Below are positions 18,718-26,684 of a stretch of DNA of 64,000 nt, piece by piece; position 1 is the stretch's first letter, and every line of letters starts with the position of its first letter. Source of the stretch: Verrucomicrobiota bacterium (GTDB lineage Bacteria > Verrucomicrobiota > Verrucomicrobiia > Opitutales > Opitutaceae); contig JAEYUW010000009.1 of NCBI GenBank assembly GCA_023432225.1, forward strand, positions 1 through 64,000, read 5' to 3'. Position numbers and translations under genes: made by a program. Below the pieces are notes generated by a model, which saw nothing but the letters and a program-made list of their open reading frames with translations, searched no databases and had not been told where the DNA came from.

Positions 18718-18814
18718 GGCAGTGCGCGGGACGCTAGTGCACGGTCGCGGCGAGGGAAGTGCAAAGAAGGCTCCGGCCTTGACGGCGCGGAAGCCGCCCG
18801 CGCATCGTGGGGCG

Positions 18815-19498
18815 ATGTCCGACCCCGCCGCCCTTGCTGCCAAGAAACGCGCCCTGCTGATCAAGCTGGGCGTGGTCGCTGTCGTCGGGTTGGTGGTGGC
18901 GGTGGCGGTTTTACGGGGCGTTGACGTGAAAGGGTTGATGCAGCAGGCGCTCGCGACCGTGCAGCAGGCGGGGCCGGTGGTGTTTTTTGGGGCCATGGCT
19001 GTGTTGCCGTCGTTCGGCGTGCCGCTGTCGCCGTTTTCGCTGACCGCCGGATCGATCTTTGGCGCCCAACTCGGCATGCCGCTCGTGATTGCCTGCGCGC
19101 TTGGCGCCATCACGGTGAACATCGCGGTGAGCTACTTTCTCGCCAGCCGCGCGTTCCGGCCGCTGCTGGAAAATCTTGTCACGCGCCTGGGCTATCGGTT
19201 GCCGCAGGTCGAGGAAGGCGATGCCGGCGATCTCATCGTGTTGCTCCGCGTCACACCCGGGGTGCCGTTTCCGGCCCAGAACTACCTGCTCGGACTCGCC
19301 CGGGTGCCGTTCGGCAAATACCTCGCGATCTCGTGCGTGATCCAAGGCGCGTTCAACACCGCGTTCATCGTGTTCGGCGATGCGTTGCTCCACGGCAAGG
19401 GCAAGGTCGCGATGCTCGGCCTCGGCGCGCTGATGGCGCTCGTCGCTGGAACTCATCTCGTGCGCAAGCATTACGAGCGGCGCAAAAAGGCGGCGTGA
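18815..19498 (+). CDS. DedA/VTT-domain (TVP38/TMEM64-like) membrane protein
   Basis: 227 residues from ATG 18815, where the sequence begins MSDPAALAAKKRALL. It has a first membrane helix, then the VTT core: GAMAVLPSFGVPLSPFSLTAG as a re-entrant-loop-like stretch, YFLASRAFRPLLEN, a second re-entrant-like stretch LLRVTPGVPFPAQNYLLGLA, a further helix and a Lys/Arg-rich tail. Proteins of this family are associated with lipid scrambling or undecaprenyl-phosphate recycling and membrane stress, which would suit a neighbour of polyprenyl-dependent glycosyltransferases; that link is inference. The stop overlaps the xseA start as GTGA. Confidence 0.75.
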   Translation: MSDPAALAAKKRALLIKLGVVAVVGLVVAVAVLRGVDVKGLMQQALATVQQAGPVVFFGAMAVLPSFGVPLSPFSLTAGSIFGAQLGMPLVIACALGAITVNIAVSYFLASRAFRPLLENLVTRLGYRLPQVEEGDAGDLIVLLRVTPGVPFPAQNYLLGLARVPFGKYLAISCVIQGAFNTAFIVFGDALLHGKGKVAMLGLGALMALVAGTHLVRKHYERRKKAA

Positions 19499-20778
19499 AA
19501 CCGGACGAACTGGCGCTCGACGACGAGGCCGGCCGCGTGCAATCGGTCGGGGAGTTCACGCGGCGCGTGCGCGAATTGCTGAAAGGCGGCCTGCCTGCCG
19601 GCTGGGTGCGCGGTGAAATTTCGAACCTCCGCGCCCAGGCGAGCGGGCATGTTTATTTCTCGCTGAAGGACGCGATCGCGCAGTTGAGCTGCGTGCTTTT
19701 CCGCGGTGACGCGGCGCGCCAGTCCGTGCCGCTGCGCGACGGCTTGCAGGTGCTCGTCTACGGCGAGATCGATGTCTACGAGGCGCGCGGCCAATACCAG
19801 CTCATCGTTCGCGCGGTGGTCGATCACGGGGTCGGCCGGCTGCAGCAGGAATTCGAGAAGCTGAAGCGCAGGCTGGCGGAAGAGGGACTTTTCGCGGCGG
19901 AGAAAAAGCGGCCGCTGCCGCTGGCGGCGTGCCGCGTGGGTTTCATCACGTCGCCGACGGGTGCGGCGGTGCAAGACTTCATCCGCATTCTTCGTCGCCG
20001 CGAATGGGTGGGGCGGCTGGTCATTTTGCCCGCGAAGGTGCAGGGCGCGGGCGCTGCGGCCGAGATGGTCGAACAGCTGCGCACGGCGGAGCGACTCGGG
20101 ATTTTTGACCTGCTCGTGATCGGACGCGGCGGCGGCAGCATCGAGGATCTCTGGGCCTTCAACGAGGAACCGCTCGTGCGGGCCGTCGCGGCCGCGAGCG
20201 TGCCGATCATCTCGGCGGTCGGGCACGAGATCGACTACACGCTCTGCGACTTCGCTGCGGATGTGCGGGCCGAGACGCCAAGTGCGGCGGCGGAACTCAT
20301 TTCCAGCCGGCACCTGTCTTGTGTGGAACGCGTGCTGAATGCCAGCGGCGCCATCGAAGACATCGCGGCGACGCGCCTCGAACGCGCCCGCCAGAACCTC
20401 GACCACGCGCGCAGCCGGCTGCGTTTGCTTTCGCCGAAAGCGGTGATCGAGCAGCGGCAACTGCGCGTCGACGATCTCGCAAATCGCCTGGGTTCCGCCC
20501 TGCGGCACGCCGCGCAGGAGCGACGCGAACAACTCACGCATGCACGCGCGCGGCTCGCCGCGGCCTCGCCCGAGCGGCGCGTGCAAATCGAGTCGCACCG
20601 CTTGCTCGCGCTCTGGAAACGCCTGGAGTCGGTCAGTCCGCAGTCCGTGCTGAAGCGCGGGTTCGCCATCGTGCGCGATGAGGCGGGTCAGCCCATCGCG
20701 CGCGCGAAAGGGGCGAAAGCCGGTCAGCCGATCGTGACGGAATTTGCCGACGGGAGGATACGCAGCCGCGTGGAATAA
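19495..20778 (+). CDS. xseA: Exodeoxyribonuclease VII large subunit
   Basis: 427 residues. The N-terminal OB-fold domain includes GWVRGEISNLRAQASGHVYFSLKD. The catalytic domain follows with RVGFITSPTGAAVQDFI, LLVIGRGGGSIEDLWAFNEE and PIISAVGHEIDYTLCDFAAD, all typical of XseA. The C-terminal half is a coiled coil ending in VLKRGFAIVRDEAG. With XseB it degrades single-stranded DNA. The length is normal for the family. GTG 19495 overlaps the DedA-like stop as GTGA; upstream codons in the frame do not look like XseA. No xseB is seen in the window. A double-hairpin repeat follows 22 bases after the stop. Confidence 0.95.
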   Translation: MKPDELALDDEAGRVQSVGEFTRRVRELLKGGLPAGWVRGEISNLRAQASGHVYFSLKDAIAQLSCVLFRGDAARQSVPLRDGLQVLVYGEIDVYEARGQYQLIVRAVVDHGVGRLQQEFEKLKRRLAEEGLFAAEKKRPLPLAACRVGFITSPTGAAVQDFIRILRRREWVGRLVILPAKVQGAGAAAEMVEQLRTAERLGIFDLLVIGRGGGSIEDLWAFNEEPLVRAVAAASVPIISAVGHEIDYTLCDFAADVRAETPSAAAELISSRHLSCVERVLNASGAIEDIAATRLERARQNLDHARSRLRLLSPKAVIEQRQLRVDDLANRLGSALRHAAQERREQLTHARARLAAASPERRVQIESHRLLALWKRLESVSPQSVLKRGFAIVRDEAGQPIARAKGAKAGQPIVTEFADGRIRSRVE

Positions 20779-20800
20779 AGAGCCGAGGCGGCGCATCTGA

Positions 20801-20847
20801 GTAGGGCCAGTCTTCGACTGGCCCGGGCCGGTTGAAAACCGGCCCGA
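20801..20847. repeat. Dispersed repeat, family R3 (GTAGGGCC hairpins), copy 1
   Basis: Two adjacent perfect hairpins, GGGCCAGTC/GACTGGCCC and GGGCCGGTT/AACCGGCCC, preceded by GTA. It lies between xseA and msrB and could act as a transcript-end structure. Related elements are at 40472-40578, 49390-49413 and 55591-55682. Confidence 0.8.
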
Positions 20848-20871
20848 CCTGACTAGCCTCCCTTCCGCCCA

Positions 20872-21510
20872 ATGAAAACTCCGCTCCCCGCCGTCGCTGT
20901 CGCCGCCTTTCTGGCGGGCGCGGCCTCCTTGGTTTTCGCTGCCTCTTCTCCGACTATGAAATCCACGAAGCCGTCCGACGCTCCCGCCTCCGAAGCCGCT
21001 TATTGTCCGCCGGGTGACCTGAAGTCCGCGTGCGGCCTGCCGTCGCAGGTCGTCATCGACATGAGCAAGGCGAAGGTGCAACGCACCGACGCCGAGTGGC
21101 GCGCGCGGCTGACGCCGGAGCAGTATCGCGTCGCGCGGCAGCAGGGCACGGAGCCTTCGTTTCGCAATGCCTACTGGAACAACCACGAGGACGGCGTCTA
21201 TTTTTGTGTCGGCTGCGACACGCCGCTCTTCGATTCGCGCCACAAGTTCGACTCCGGCACCGGTTGGCCGAGTTACTGGCAGCCGCTCGAAAAAGCCTTC
21301 GTCGGCGAGGAAACCGATTCGAGTTGGGGCATGGTGCGCACGGAGACGCATTGCGCGGTCTGTGGCTCGCACCTCGGCCACGTGTTCGACGACGGTCCGA
21401 AGCCGACCGGCCTGCGCTACTGCATCAACAGCGCGTCGCTGAAATTCATGCCGCGCGCCGAATACGACCAGTGGGCGGTGAAGAACAGCCCGGCGAAGCC
21501 GGCGCAGTAA
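20872..21510 (+). CDS. msrB: Exported peptide-methionine (R)-S-oxide reductase
   Basis: 212 residues. An N-terminal signal peptide (hydrophobic stretch about 6-24) suggests a periplasmic enzyme, unlike the usual cytosolic MsrB. The MsrB domain covers about residues 70-200: zinc cysteines C112/C115 (CVGC) and C161/C164 (CAVC), SGTGWPSYWQP, GSHLGHVFDDGP, and the catalytic cysteine C184 in RYCINSASLKF. It repairs oxidised methionine in exported proteins. A linker with CPPGDLKSACG between signal peptide and domain carries two extra cysteines (C45, C54), which might form a disulfide or take part in recycling; that is inference. Confidence 0.93.
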   Translation: MKTPLPAVAVAAFLAGAASLVFAASSPTMKSTKPSDAPASEAAYCPPGDLKSACGLPSQVVIDMSKAKVQRTDAEWRARLTPEQYRVARQQGTEPSFRNAYWNNHEDGVYFCVGCDTPLFDSRHKFDSGTGWPSYWQPLEKAFVGEETDSSWGMVRTETHCAVCGSHLGHVFDDGPKPTGLRYCINSASLKFMPRAEYDQWAVKNSPAKPAQ

Positions 21511-21548
21511 GCCGCGCGTCTCGGCGAGCGCGCAGCTTTCGCCGCGCA

Positions 21549-21627
21549 CGTAGCGGAAATCGTGAGATTTTCGCCGAGGGGCGAGTTCTGCCGACCAAGC
21601 AGCGAAAGCCTCACGGCTTCCGCTACG
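21549..21627. repeat. Dispersed inverted repeat, family R1, copy 2
   Basis: A 79-bp element, CGTAGCGGAAATCGTGAG to CACGGCTTCCGCTACG, with imperfect arms of about 26 bases. It sits between the convergent ends of msrB and the M48 protease gene, 6 bases from the latter's stop codon. A bidirectional terminator role is possible. Confidence 0.85.
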
Positions 21628-21633
21628 CGTGGA

Positions 21634-22932
21634 TCACGGAGCCTTGGCGGTGGACACGGGTGGCTCGCCGAGCTCGCTCAAGTGTTCGGCCTTCCAGCGC
21701 ATCGACATCAGGATGCGATTGTAGCCGCTCGGGTGGTCGAAGAAGAGAATTTCCTCCCACTTGCCCGGGTGCAGCTTGCGGTATTCGGAGAGTTGCAGCG
21801 CGGTCTGGGCAAAAGCGTCGGGCTCACGCGCGGTGTTGAGGCCGTAGATGTCAGCTTCGACTTCGTTCGAGCGGATGATCGAGTTCTTCACCGGCTCGGC
21901 GAACAGCATGAAGACGGAGAAGCACGCCAGGATCACGGGCAGGCCGGCGTAGTCCGTGATGTCGCGCACGCCCCATTTTTCGCCCCAGCGTCGCTGCACC
22001 CACCAGAACGCCGAGTTCACGAACCAGAAGCCGGCGGCGATGAGCAGGCTGAAATAGATCACGAGTTCGTAGACGTGGTTGAGCACGTAGTGGCCGAGTT
22101 CGTGGGCCATCACCGCACGCACCTGCGCGGGCGTGCAGCGGTTGAGGAGGTTGTCGTTGAGCGAGACGCGGATGGTGTTGAGTGCGCCACTGACATTGGC
22201 GCTGATGCGCTTCGACTGCTTCGAGGCGTCGAACTGGTAGACATTGTCCACGGGCACACCGTTGGCGCGGGCCATCGACAGGATCGGATCACGAACCTTC
22301 GCGTCCGTGAGCGGAGTGTAGCGGTTGAACAACGGGCTGACGAACACCGGCGCGAGCGCGAACAGAAAAATCATGAAGAACGGCGTCGCGATCGCGGCGC
22401 GAATCCACCACCGGCCCGGCGAACGGCGGATCGCGAGATAAAGCAGCGAGCCGAGAAAGAGCGCCGCGATCGTCCCGGGAATCAACGCCGTGGCGCGCTC
22501 CTTGAGCCAGCCGCCGAGTGTCAGGTTGGAGAGTCCGTAGTGATGCTCGCGGACGAAGCCCGTGTAGTAGTCCCACGGCAGGTTCACGACCCAGCCGACC
22601 AGCACGAGCAATGTCAGAAAAACGAGACCATGCACGACGCGTGACTTCGTCACGCGCTCGGCCGCCGTGCGCAGTCGCGTGTAGATGCCCAGGCGATAGA
22701 GCAGGGCGGTCAGGCCGACAGTCACGACGACGTCCCAGAGCGTGATCCAGTAGCCGCCTTCGAAATACGCATCGGACTTCGCGCGCGCCTCGGCCGGCAG
22801 CTGCGCCATGATTTTCTCGGTCTCGGCGACGGGGTCGAACGCGGGCGCGGCGGCACGCAAGGCCAGGGCGACACCCGAAACGGCGAACGCCACAAGGACG
22901 CCGCGGAACAGCGAACGAGAGAGCAGGGGCAT
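21634..22932 (-). CDS. M48 family zinc metalloprotease (Ste24/CAAX protease-like)
   Basis: 432 residues from ATG 22932; a GTG at 22959 would add nine residues. It begins with a signal-like hydrophobic stretch and a short periplasmic-looking segment, followed by several membrane helices. The zinc motif HELGH is at 277-281 in VRAVMAHELGHYVLNHV, and the third ligand is expected in SNEVEADIYGLN (about 355-366). The FxPL stretch FVSPLFNRYTPL and the length fit the Ste24-type M48 subfamily rather than the short HtpX or BepA types. Probably an inner-membrane quality-control protease; bacterial substrates of this group are poorly known. 44 bases separate it from the PEP-CTERM gene upstream in transcription. 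Confidence 0.87.
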   Translation of the reverse strand: MPLLSRSLFRGVLVAFAVSGVALALRAAAPAFDPVAETEKIMAQLPAEARAKSDAYFEGGYWITLWDVVVTVGLTALLYRLGIYTRLRTAAERVTKSRVVHGLVFLTLLVLVGWVVNLPWDYYTGFVREHHYGLSNLTLGGWLKERATALIPGTIAALFLGSLLYLAIRRSPGRWWIRAAIATPFFMIFLFALAPVFVSPLFNRYTPLTDAKVRDPILSMARANGVPVDNVYQFDASKQSKRISANVSGALNTIRVSLNDNLLNRCTPAQVRAVMAHELGHYVLNHVYELVIYFSLLIAAGFWFVNSAFWWVQRRWGEKWGVRDITDYAGLPVILACFSVFMLFAEPVKNSIIRSNEVEADIYGLNTAREPDAFAQTALQLSEYRKLHPGKWEEILFFDHPSGYNRILMSMRWKAEHLSELGEPPVSTAKAP

Positions 22933-22976
22933 GGCGCGTTGAAATCCGATCCGCGCCACCGGAGCAAACCGGAAGG

Positions 22977-23936
22977 TTACACGCGCTGCCGCCGCCGGAG
23001 GGCGGCCAGCCCGAGCGCGAGCAGGCCGGCTGCGAGCACGTAAGTCGACGGCTCGGGGATGGCGCTGGCGCTCACCGAAAACCCGAGGTCGGTGAGGATG
23101 CCGAGTTCGATGGCGCTCAAGGTTCGAGCAGCGAGGCCGGACATCACTGCGTGCTCCATCACGTAGGCGGTCGAAGTGAAGAAACTCGTGTCCAGGTGGC
23201 TGAGGCTGCTGCCCTCTGCGTAGGAGGCCGGCGAATAAATGTGCACGCGCTGCCCGCCGTTGGCCGCCATCGCGTTGCTGCCGGAAAAGTAGACGTCGCT
23301 GCTGATCCCGTCGCTCAGAATAGTGCCGCCCTGAAACGCCTTCGTGGTGGCGTTAATCAGTGGGTTGCCGGCCGCATCGGTGAGGAATTGATCGAAGGCC
23401 GACCACGTGTTGTTCCCCAGCGCGCTTTCCCCGGAGGCATTGATCAGCGAGGCGAAACCCACGGCATGCATCAGTTCGTGCATGGCGACCGCTTTGAAGT
23501 CGTAGGTGCCGGCCGCGACGCTGTCGCCGTAACTCCAGTTGTAGCCGAAATCCCACTGCACAGTTCCGAGGTAGGCCTGGCCGTAATTGTTTCCGGTTTG
23601 GATCATCGATGCCACGAGACCGGGCTGGAAGCTGTTGGCCGTCTGGAAATAGAGGCTGCCGGCGCTGGCGAGAAATCCGGCGCCGCTGGATTGCGAAGCG
23701 CTGACTCGAATGGTCACCGTGCGGGCGGCGTAACCCGTGAAGTAGCTCGCCAACGTGCCGGCGGCGGATTCGAGCGCTGCGCGGCGTGTCGCGCCGAGCG
23801 TGGCATCATTGAAGCCGTTGTTTTCCGGCTCCGCTGTCGTGTAGTCGAACGAGAACGTGATCTGCGCCCACGCAGCGGCGGGCAGAACGCACGCCAGCAC
23901 GAGCGCGCGAAGAGAGGCGGTCAGGGGGTATCTCAT
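22977..23936 (-). CDS. PEP-CTERM-anchored metzincin-like metalloprotease
   Basis: 319 residues. A signal peptide (cleavage probably after AAWA, residue 24) is followed by a secreted domain, DYTTAEPENNGFNDATLG and so on. The putative zinc site AMHELMHAVGF (H153, E154, H157) is followed by a candidate Met-turn (YVMEHAVMSG) and SAIELGILTDLGF, as in metzincin-like proteases. The third metal ligand of a classic HExxHxxGxxH site is not present at the expected position (Ser). The C-terminus is a PEP-CTERM signal: IPEPSTYVLAAGLLALGLAA then RRRQR. It should be sorted by an exosortase, which is not in the window. Function: extracellular or surface proteolysis, substrate unknown. Confidence 0.82.
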   Translation of the reverse strand: MRYPLTASLRALVLACVLPAAAWAQITFSFDYTTAEPENNGFNDATLGATRRAALESAAGTLASYFTGYAARTVTIRVSASQSSGAGFLASAGSLYFQTANSFQPGLVASMIQTGNNYGQAYLGTVQWDFGYNWSYGDSVAAGTYDFKAVAMHELMHAVGFASLINASGESALGNNTWSAFDQFLTDAAGNPLINATTKAFQGGTILSDGISSDVYFSGSNAMAANGGQRVHIYSPASYAEGSSLSHLDTSFFTSTAYVMEHAVMSGLAARTLSAIELGILTDLGFSVSASAIPEPSTYVLAAGLLALGLAALRRRQRV

Positions 23937-24007
23937 GTGGGGCGGGCGGGCAGCATGCGACTCCTCGGAGGACGCGCAATCCCGCAAATACCAAACGGCG
24001 CCGCGGT

Positions 24008-25375
24008 TTACTGATACAGCCAGTATTTTTTCGCCTGCTGCTGAAACACCGCGGCGCGCTCCGACCAGTTTTTGATGAACAGGGACACGTCGACGCGGCC
24101 ACCTTGGGTGCGGATCGCGTTATACCAGGCGGCGGAGCCGACGTGGATGTTGAACGTCCGCGCCTCGGCGGTGGTGAGGCTCGCGTAGGGATTCAGCCGC
24201 GACCACAGCGCCGCCTGCTTCTGCATGTAGAACGAGACTTCGGTCGGGCGCCATTTCTCCCAATCGACCACCTCGACGTAGACGCCGGGCACGACTTTGT
24301 TTTCGCGCGAGAGGCCGTTCATTTTGAGGAAACGCACGCCGGGAATCTTGTAGGCTTCCATCGCTTTGATGATTTCGTCGGGCGTCTTCTTCGGAAAATG
24401 GATGCCGCGAAACGGGTGCTCCTTGCCGATCCCGGATTTCCAACCGCTGTCCTGCGTGCCGAGACCGACCATCGCGTAGCCGATGACGGCTTCGTAGGTC
24501 GGCACCATCGGCGAGGTCGGCACCCAGCGCAGTCCCGTGTCGGGCCAGCGCATCGCGCGCGTCCAGCCGCGCATCGGCACGACGGTGAGGCGGCCTTTCT
24601 CGCGCGCCTTGTCCGGCGTATCGATGACGTTCGGGATATACATCATGCGCGGCAGGTCCTTCGCCATGCGGGCGAGTTCGCCGAGCGTGAGACCGTGCAC
24701 GTAGGGCGTGCGAAAGGCACCGACGTAGCTCTTGAACTCGGCGTCGAGCGGCGGGCCATCGACCTTCAGGCCGCCGAGCGGATTGGGCCGGTCGAGCACG
24801 ATCACCTCGATGTTGTTTTCGAAACACGCCGCCATCATCGCGAGCATCGCGCTGGCGAACGTGTAGGAACGCGAGCCGATATCCTGCAGGTCGATCACGA
24901 CGGCATCGAGGCCCTTGAGCATCGCCTTCGTCGGCTTGCGGGTTTTGCCGTGCGTCGAGTAAATCGGCAGCCCGGTCGGCGCATGGATCGTGTCGCCAAA
25001 ATTCACCGACGCGGCGATCTTGCCGTCGATGCCGTGTTCGGGGGCGAAGAGCGCAACGAGTCTCGATTGCGGCGCGCGACGCAACACGCTCCACGTCGGT
25101 TCGCCGCGGCGGTTCAGGCCGGGCGCGTGCGTGAGCAGGCCGATTTTTTTCCCGGCAATTTCCTTAAAACCGTTCGCCTCGAGCACATCGATGCCGAGCA
25201 TGACGGGCGGGAGTTTTTCCGGCGGCGTCGGCCGCGGCGCGGGCGGGGTCGGTGCGGGCGCGGTGGACTTGGCGGCTTTCTTGTCGGACTTGCTCGCGCA
25301 ACCGGGAGCGAGGACCAGCGCGAGGATGGCGAGGAGGGCTCCGAGAAAAAGCAGCGCAGGTGACCGGCGAGGCAT
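24008..25375 (-). CDS. NamZ-like (DUF1343) exo-beta-N-acetylmuramidase lipoprotein
   Basis: 455 residues. The N-terminus is a lipoprotein signal with lipobox LAPGC (Cys near residue 26), then a Pro/Ala/Lys-rich linker. The DUF1343 domain follows: GIDVLEANGF, KKIGLLTHAPGLNRRG, LFAPEHGIDG, THGKTRKPTKAML, VIDLQDIGSRSYTFAS and LDRPNPLGG. Characterised members (NamZ, GH171) release N-acetylmuramic acid from the non-reducing end of peptidoglycan fragments. The well-conserved APEHG-G and DIGSR(S/F)YT blocks make the family assignment secure; activity in this organism is inferred. Likely anchored in the periplasm and used in muropeptide recycling. Confidence 0.88.
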   Translation of the reverse strand: MPRRSPALLFLGALLAILALVLAPGCASKSDKKAAKSTAPAPTPPAPRPTPPEKLPPVMLGIDVLEANGFKEIAGKKIGLLTHAPGLNRRGEPTWSVLRRAPQSRLVALFAPEHGIDGKIAASVNFGDTIHAPTGLPIYSTHGKTRKPTKAMLKGLDAVVIDLQDIGSRSYTFASAMLAMMAACFENNIEVIVLDRPNPLGGLKVDGPPLDAEFKSYVGAFRTPYVHGLTLGELARMAKDLPRMMYIPNVIDTPDKAREKGRLTVVPMRGWTRAMRWPDTGLRWVPTSPMVPTYEAVIGYAMVGLGTQDSGWKSGIGKEHPFRGIHFPKKTPDEIIKAMEAYKIPGVRFLKMNGLSRENKVVPGVYVEVVDWEKWRPTEVSFYMQKQAALWSRLNPYASLTTAEARTFNIHVGSAAWYNAIRTQGGRVDVSLFIKNWSERAAVFQQQAKKYWLYQ

Positions 25376-25452
25376 GCGCTGGTTTTTGTGCGAAGCGCGC
25401 GGGAGGCTGGCGAGGCGAAACGGGCTTTCTCGTCAGATTCCCGCGCGCGGGC

Positions 25453-25537
25453 GGTGGAGCGCATTGACCTCAATGCGCTCAGAACGACGTGAAGTCTCGA
25501 TGACGTTCGGATCGCGTTGGGGTCAACGCGATCCACC
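25453..25537. repeat. Dispersed repeat, family R4 (GGTGGAGCGxATTGACCTC), copy 1
   Basis: An 85-bp element made of hairpin GAGCGCATT/AATGCGCTC and hairpin GATCGCGTT/AACGCGATC, with complementary outer ends GGTGGA / TCCACC. It ends exactly one base before the aroG stop codon (25538-25540, minus strand). A second copy is at 41723-41779. Confidence 0.8.
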
Positions 25538-26611
25538 TCAGCGTCCGCGCCGCTGCACCACCGCCGCGGCGAGCTGCTCGAGCAGTGGCAGCGTCTCGTC
25601 AAAACCGAGGCACGCGTCCGTGATGCTCTGGCCGTAGACGAGCGGCTTGCCCGTCTCGTGCTTTTGCGCGCCGGCGATGAGATTGCTTTCGATCATCACG
25701 CCGATGATGGCGCGATTGCCGGCGGCGAGTTGCGCGGCGACATCGGCGGCGACGGCCACCTGACGATCGTGCTGCTTGCCGCTGTTGCCGTGACTGCAAT
25801 CGACGAGCACGACCGGCAGCGCGCGGGTTTTCTTCAGCAACGCGACTGCTTGGGCGATGTGCTCCGCGGAAAAATTCGGGCCGGTGCGGCTGCCACCGCG
25901 CAGGACGAGATGGCCTTCGGGATTGCCCGCGGTCGCGAGCACGGCGGGTGCGCCTTCGCGCGTGAGCGACGGGAAGCAGTGCGCATGACTCGCCGACACG
26001 ATCGCATCGACCGCCACCTGCAGGTCGCCGTCGGTGCGGTTCTTGAAGCCGACGGGCATCGACAGGCCGGAAGCGAGCTCGCGGTGAATCTGGCTCTCCG
26101 TTGTGCGCGCGCCGATCGCGGCCCAGGAGACGAGGTCGGCGTAATATTGGCCGAGCGTCGTGTCGAGAAACTCGGTGCCGATGGGCAGGCCGGCGGCGTT
26201 CACGTCGAGCAGGAGCTTGCGCGCGAGGCGCAGGCCCTTGTTCACCATGAAGCTCCCGTCGAGATCGGGGTCGTTGATCAGGCCCTTCCAGCCGACGACG
26301 GTGCGCGGCTTCTCAAAATACACGCGCATCACGATCAGCAGGTCGCGCGAAAAATGATCGGCGAGCGGCTTGAGCTTCTTCGCGTAATCCAGCGCCGCGG
26401 CCGGATCGTGGATCGAACACGGACCCACGACGACGACGAGGCGATCGTCGCGTCCAGCGAGGATGTCGCCGATCTCGCGCCGCGCGCGATGCACCAGCGC
26501 CGCGCCGGTTTCGCTCAAGGGCAAATCCTCCTCAAGAATCGCGGGCGACAACAGCGGTCGTGCCGTGCGGATGCGGAGATCGGAGGTTTGCGGGCGCATG
26601 GGAGCGCTCAT
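25538..26611 (-). CDS. aroG: 3-deoxy-7-phosphoheptulonate (DAHP) synthase, AroG/AroF/AroH type
   Basis: 357 residues. Condenses phosphoenolpyruvate and erythrose 4-phosphate in the first step of the shikimate pathway. Visible family signatures: RPLLSPAILEEDLP, VVVGPCSIHDPAAALDYA, MRVYFEKPRTVVGWKGLINDP, GTEFLDTT, GFKNRTDGD, LRGGSRTGPNFS and VDCSHGNSGK. This is the type I-alpha group of enzymes such as E. coli AroG. ATG 26611 gives MSAPMRPQTSDLRI; a second ATG at 26599 is possible. It is divergent from the rlmM-like gene with a 73-base gap. A second, I-beta-type DAHP synthase (39435-40475) lies with pheA, so this organism has two differently regulated entry enzymes. Confidence 0.95.
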   Translation of the reverse strand: MSAPMRPQTSDLRIRTARPLLSPAILEEDLPLSETGAALVHRARREIGDILAGRDDRLVVVVGPCSIHDPAAALDYAKKLKPLADHFSRDLLIVMRVYFEKPRTVVGWKGLINDPDLDGSFMVNKGLRLARKLLLDVNAAGLPIGTEFLDTTLGQYYADLVSWAAIGARTTESQIHRELASGLSMPVGFKNRTDGDLQVAVDAIVSASHAHCFPSLTREGAPAVLATAGNPEGHLVLRGGSRTGPNFSAEHIAQAVALLKKTRALPVVLVDCSHGNSGKQHDRQVAVAADVAAQLAAGNRAIIGVMIESNLIAGAQKHETGKPLVYGQSITDACLGFDETLPLLEQLAAAVVQRRGR

Positions 26612-26684
26612 GTGAGCGAGCGGGCCTCGAAATTGCACGGAGATTTTCGTCGCCTCGTCTTCGCTATGACGGAAACTCGGCGCG

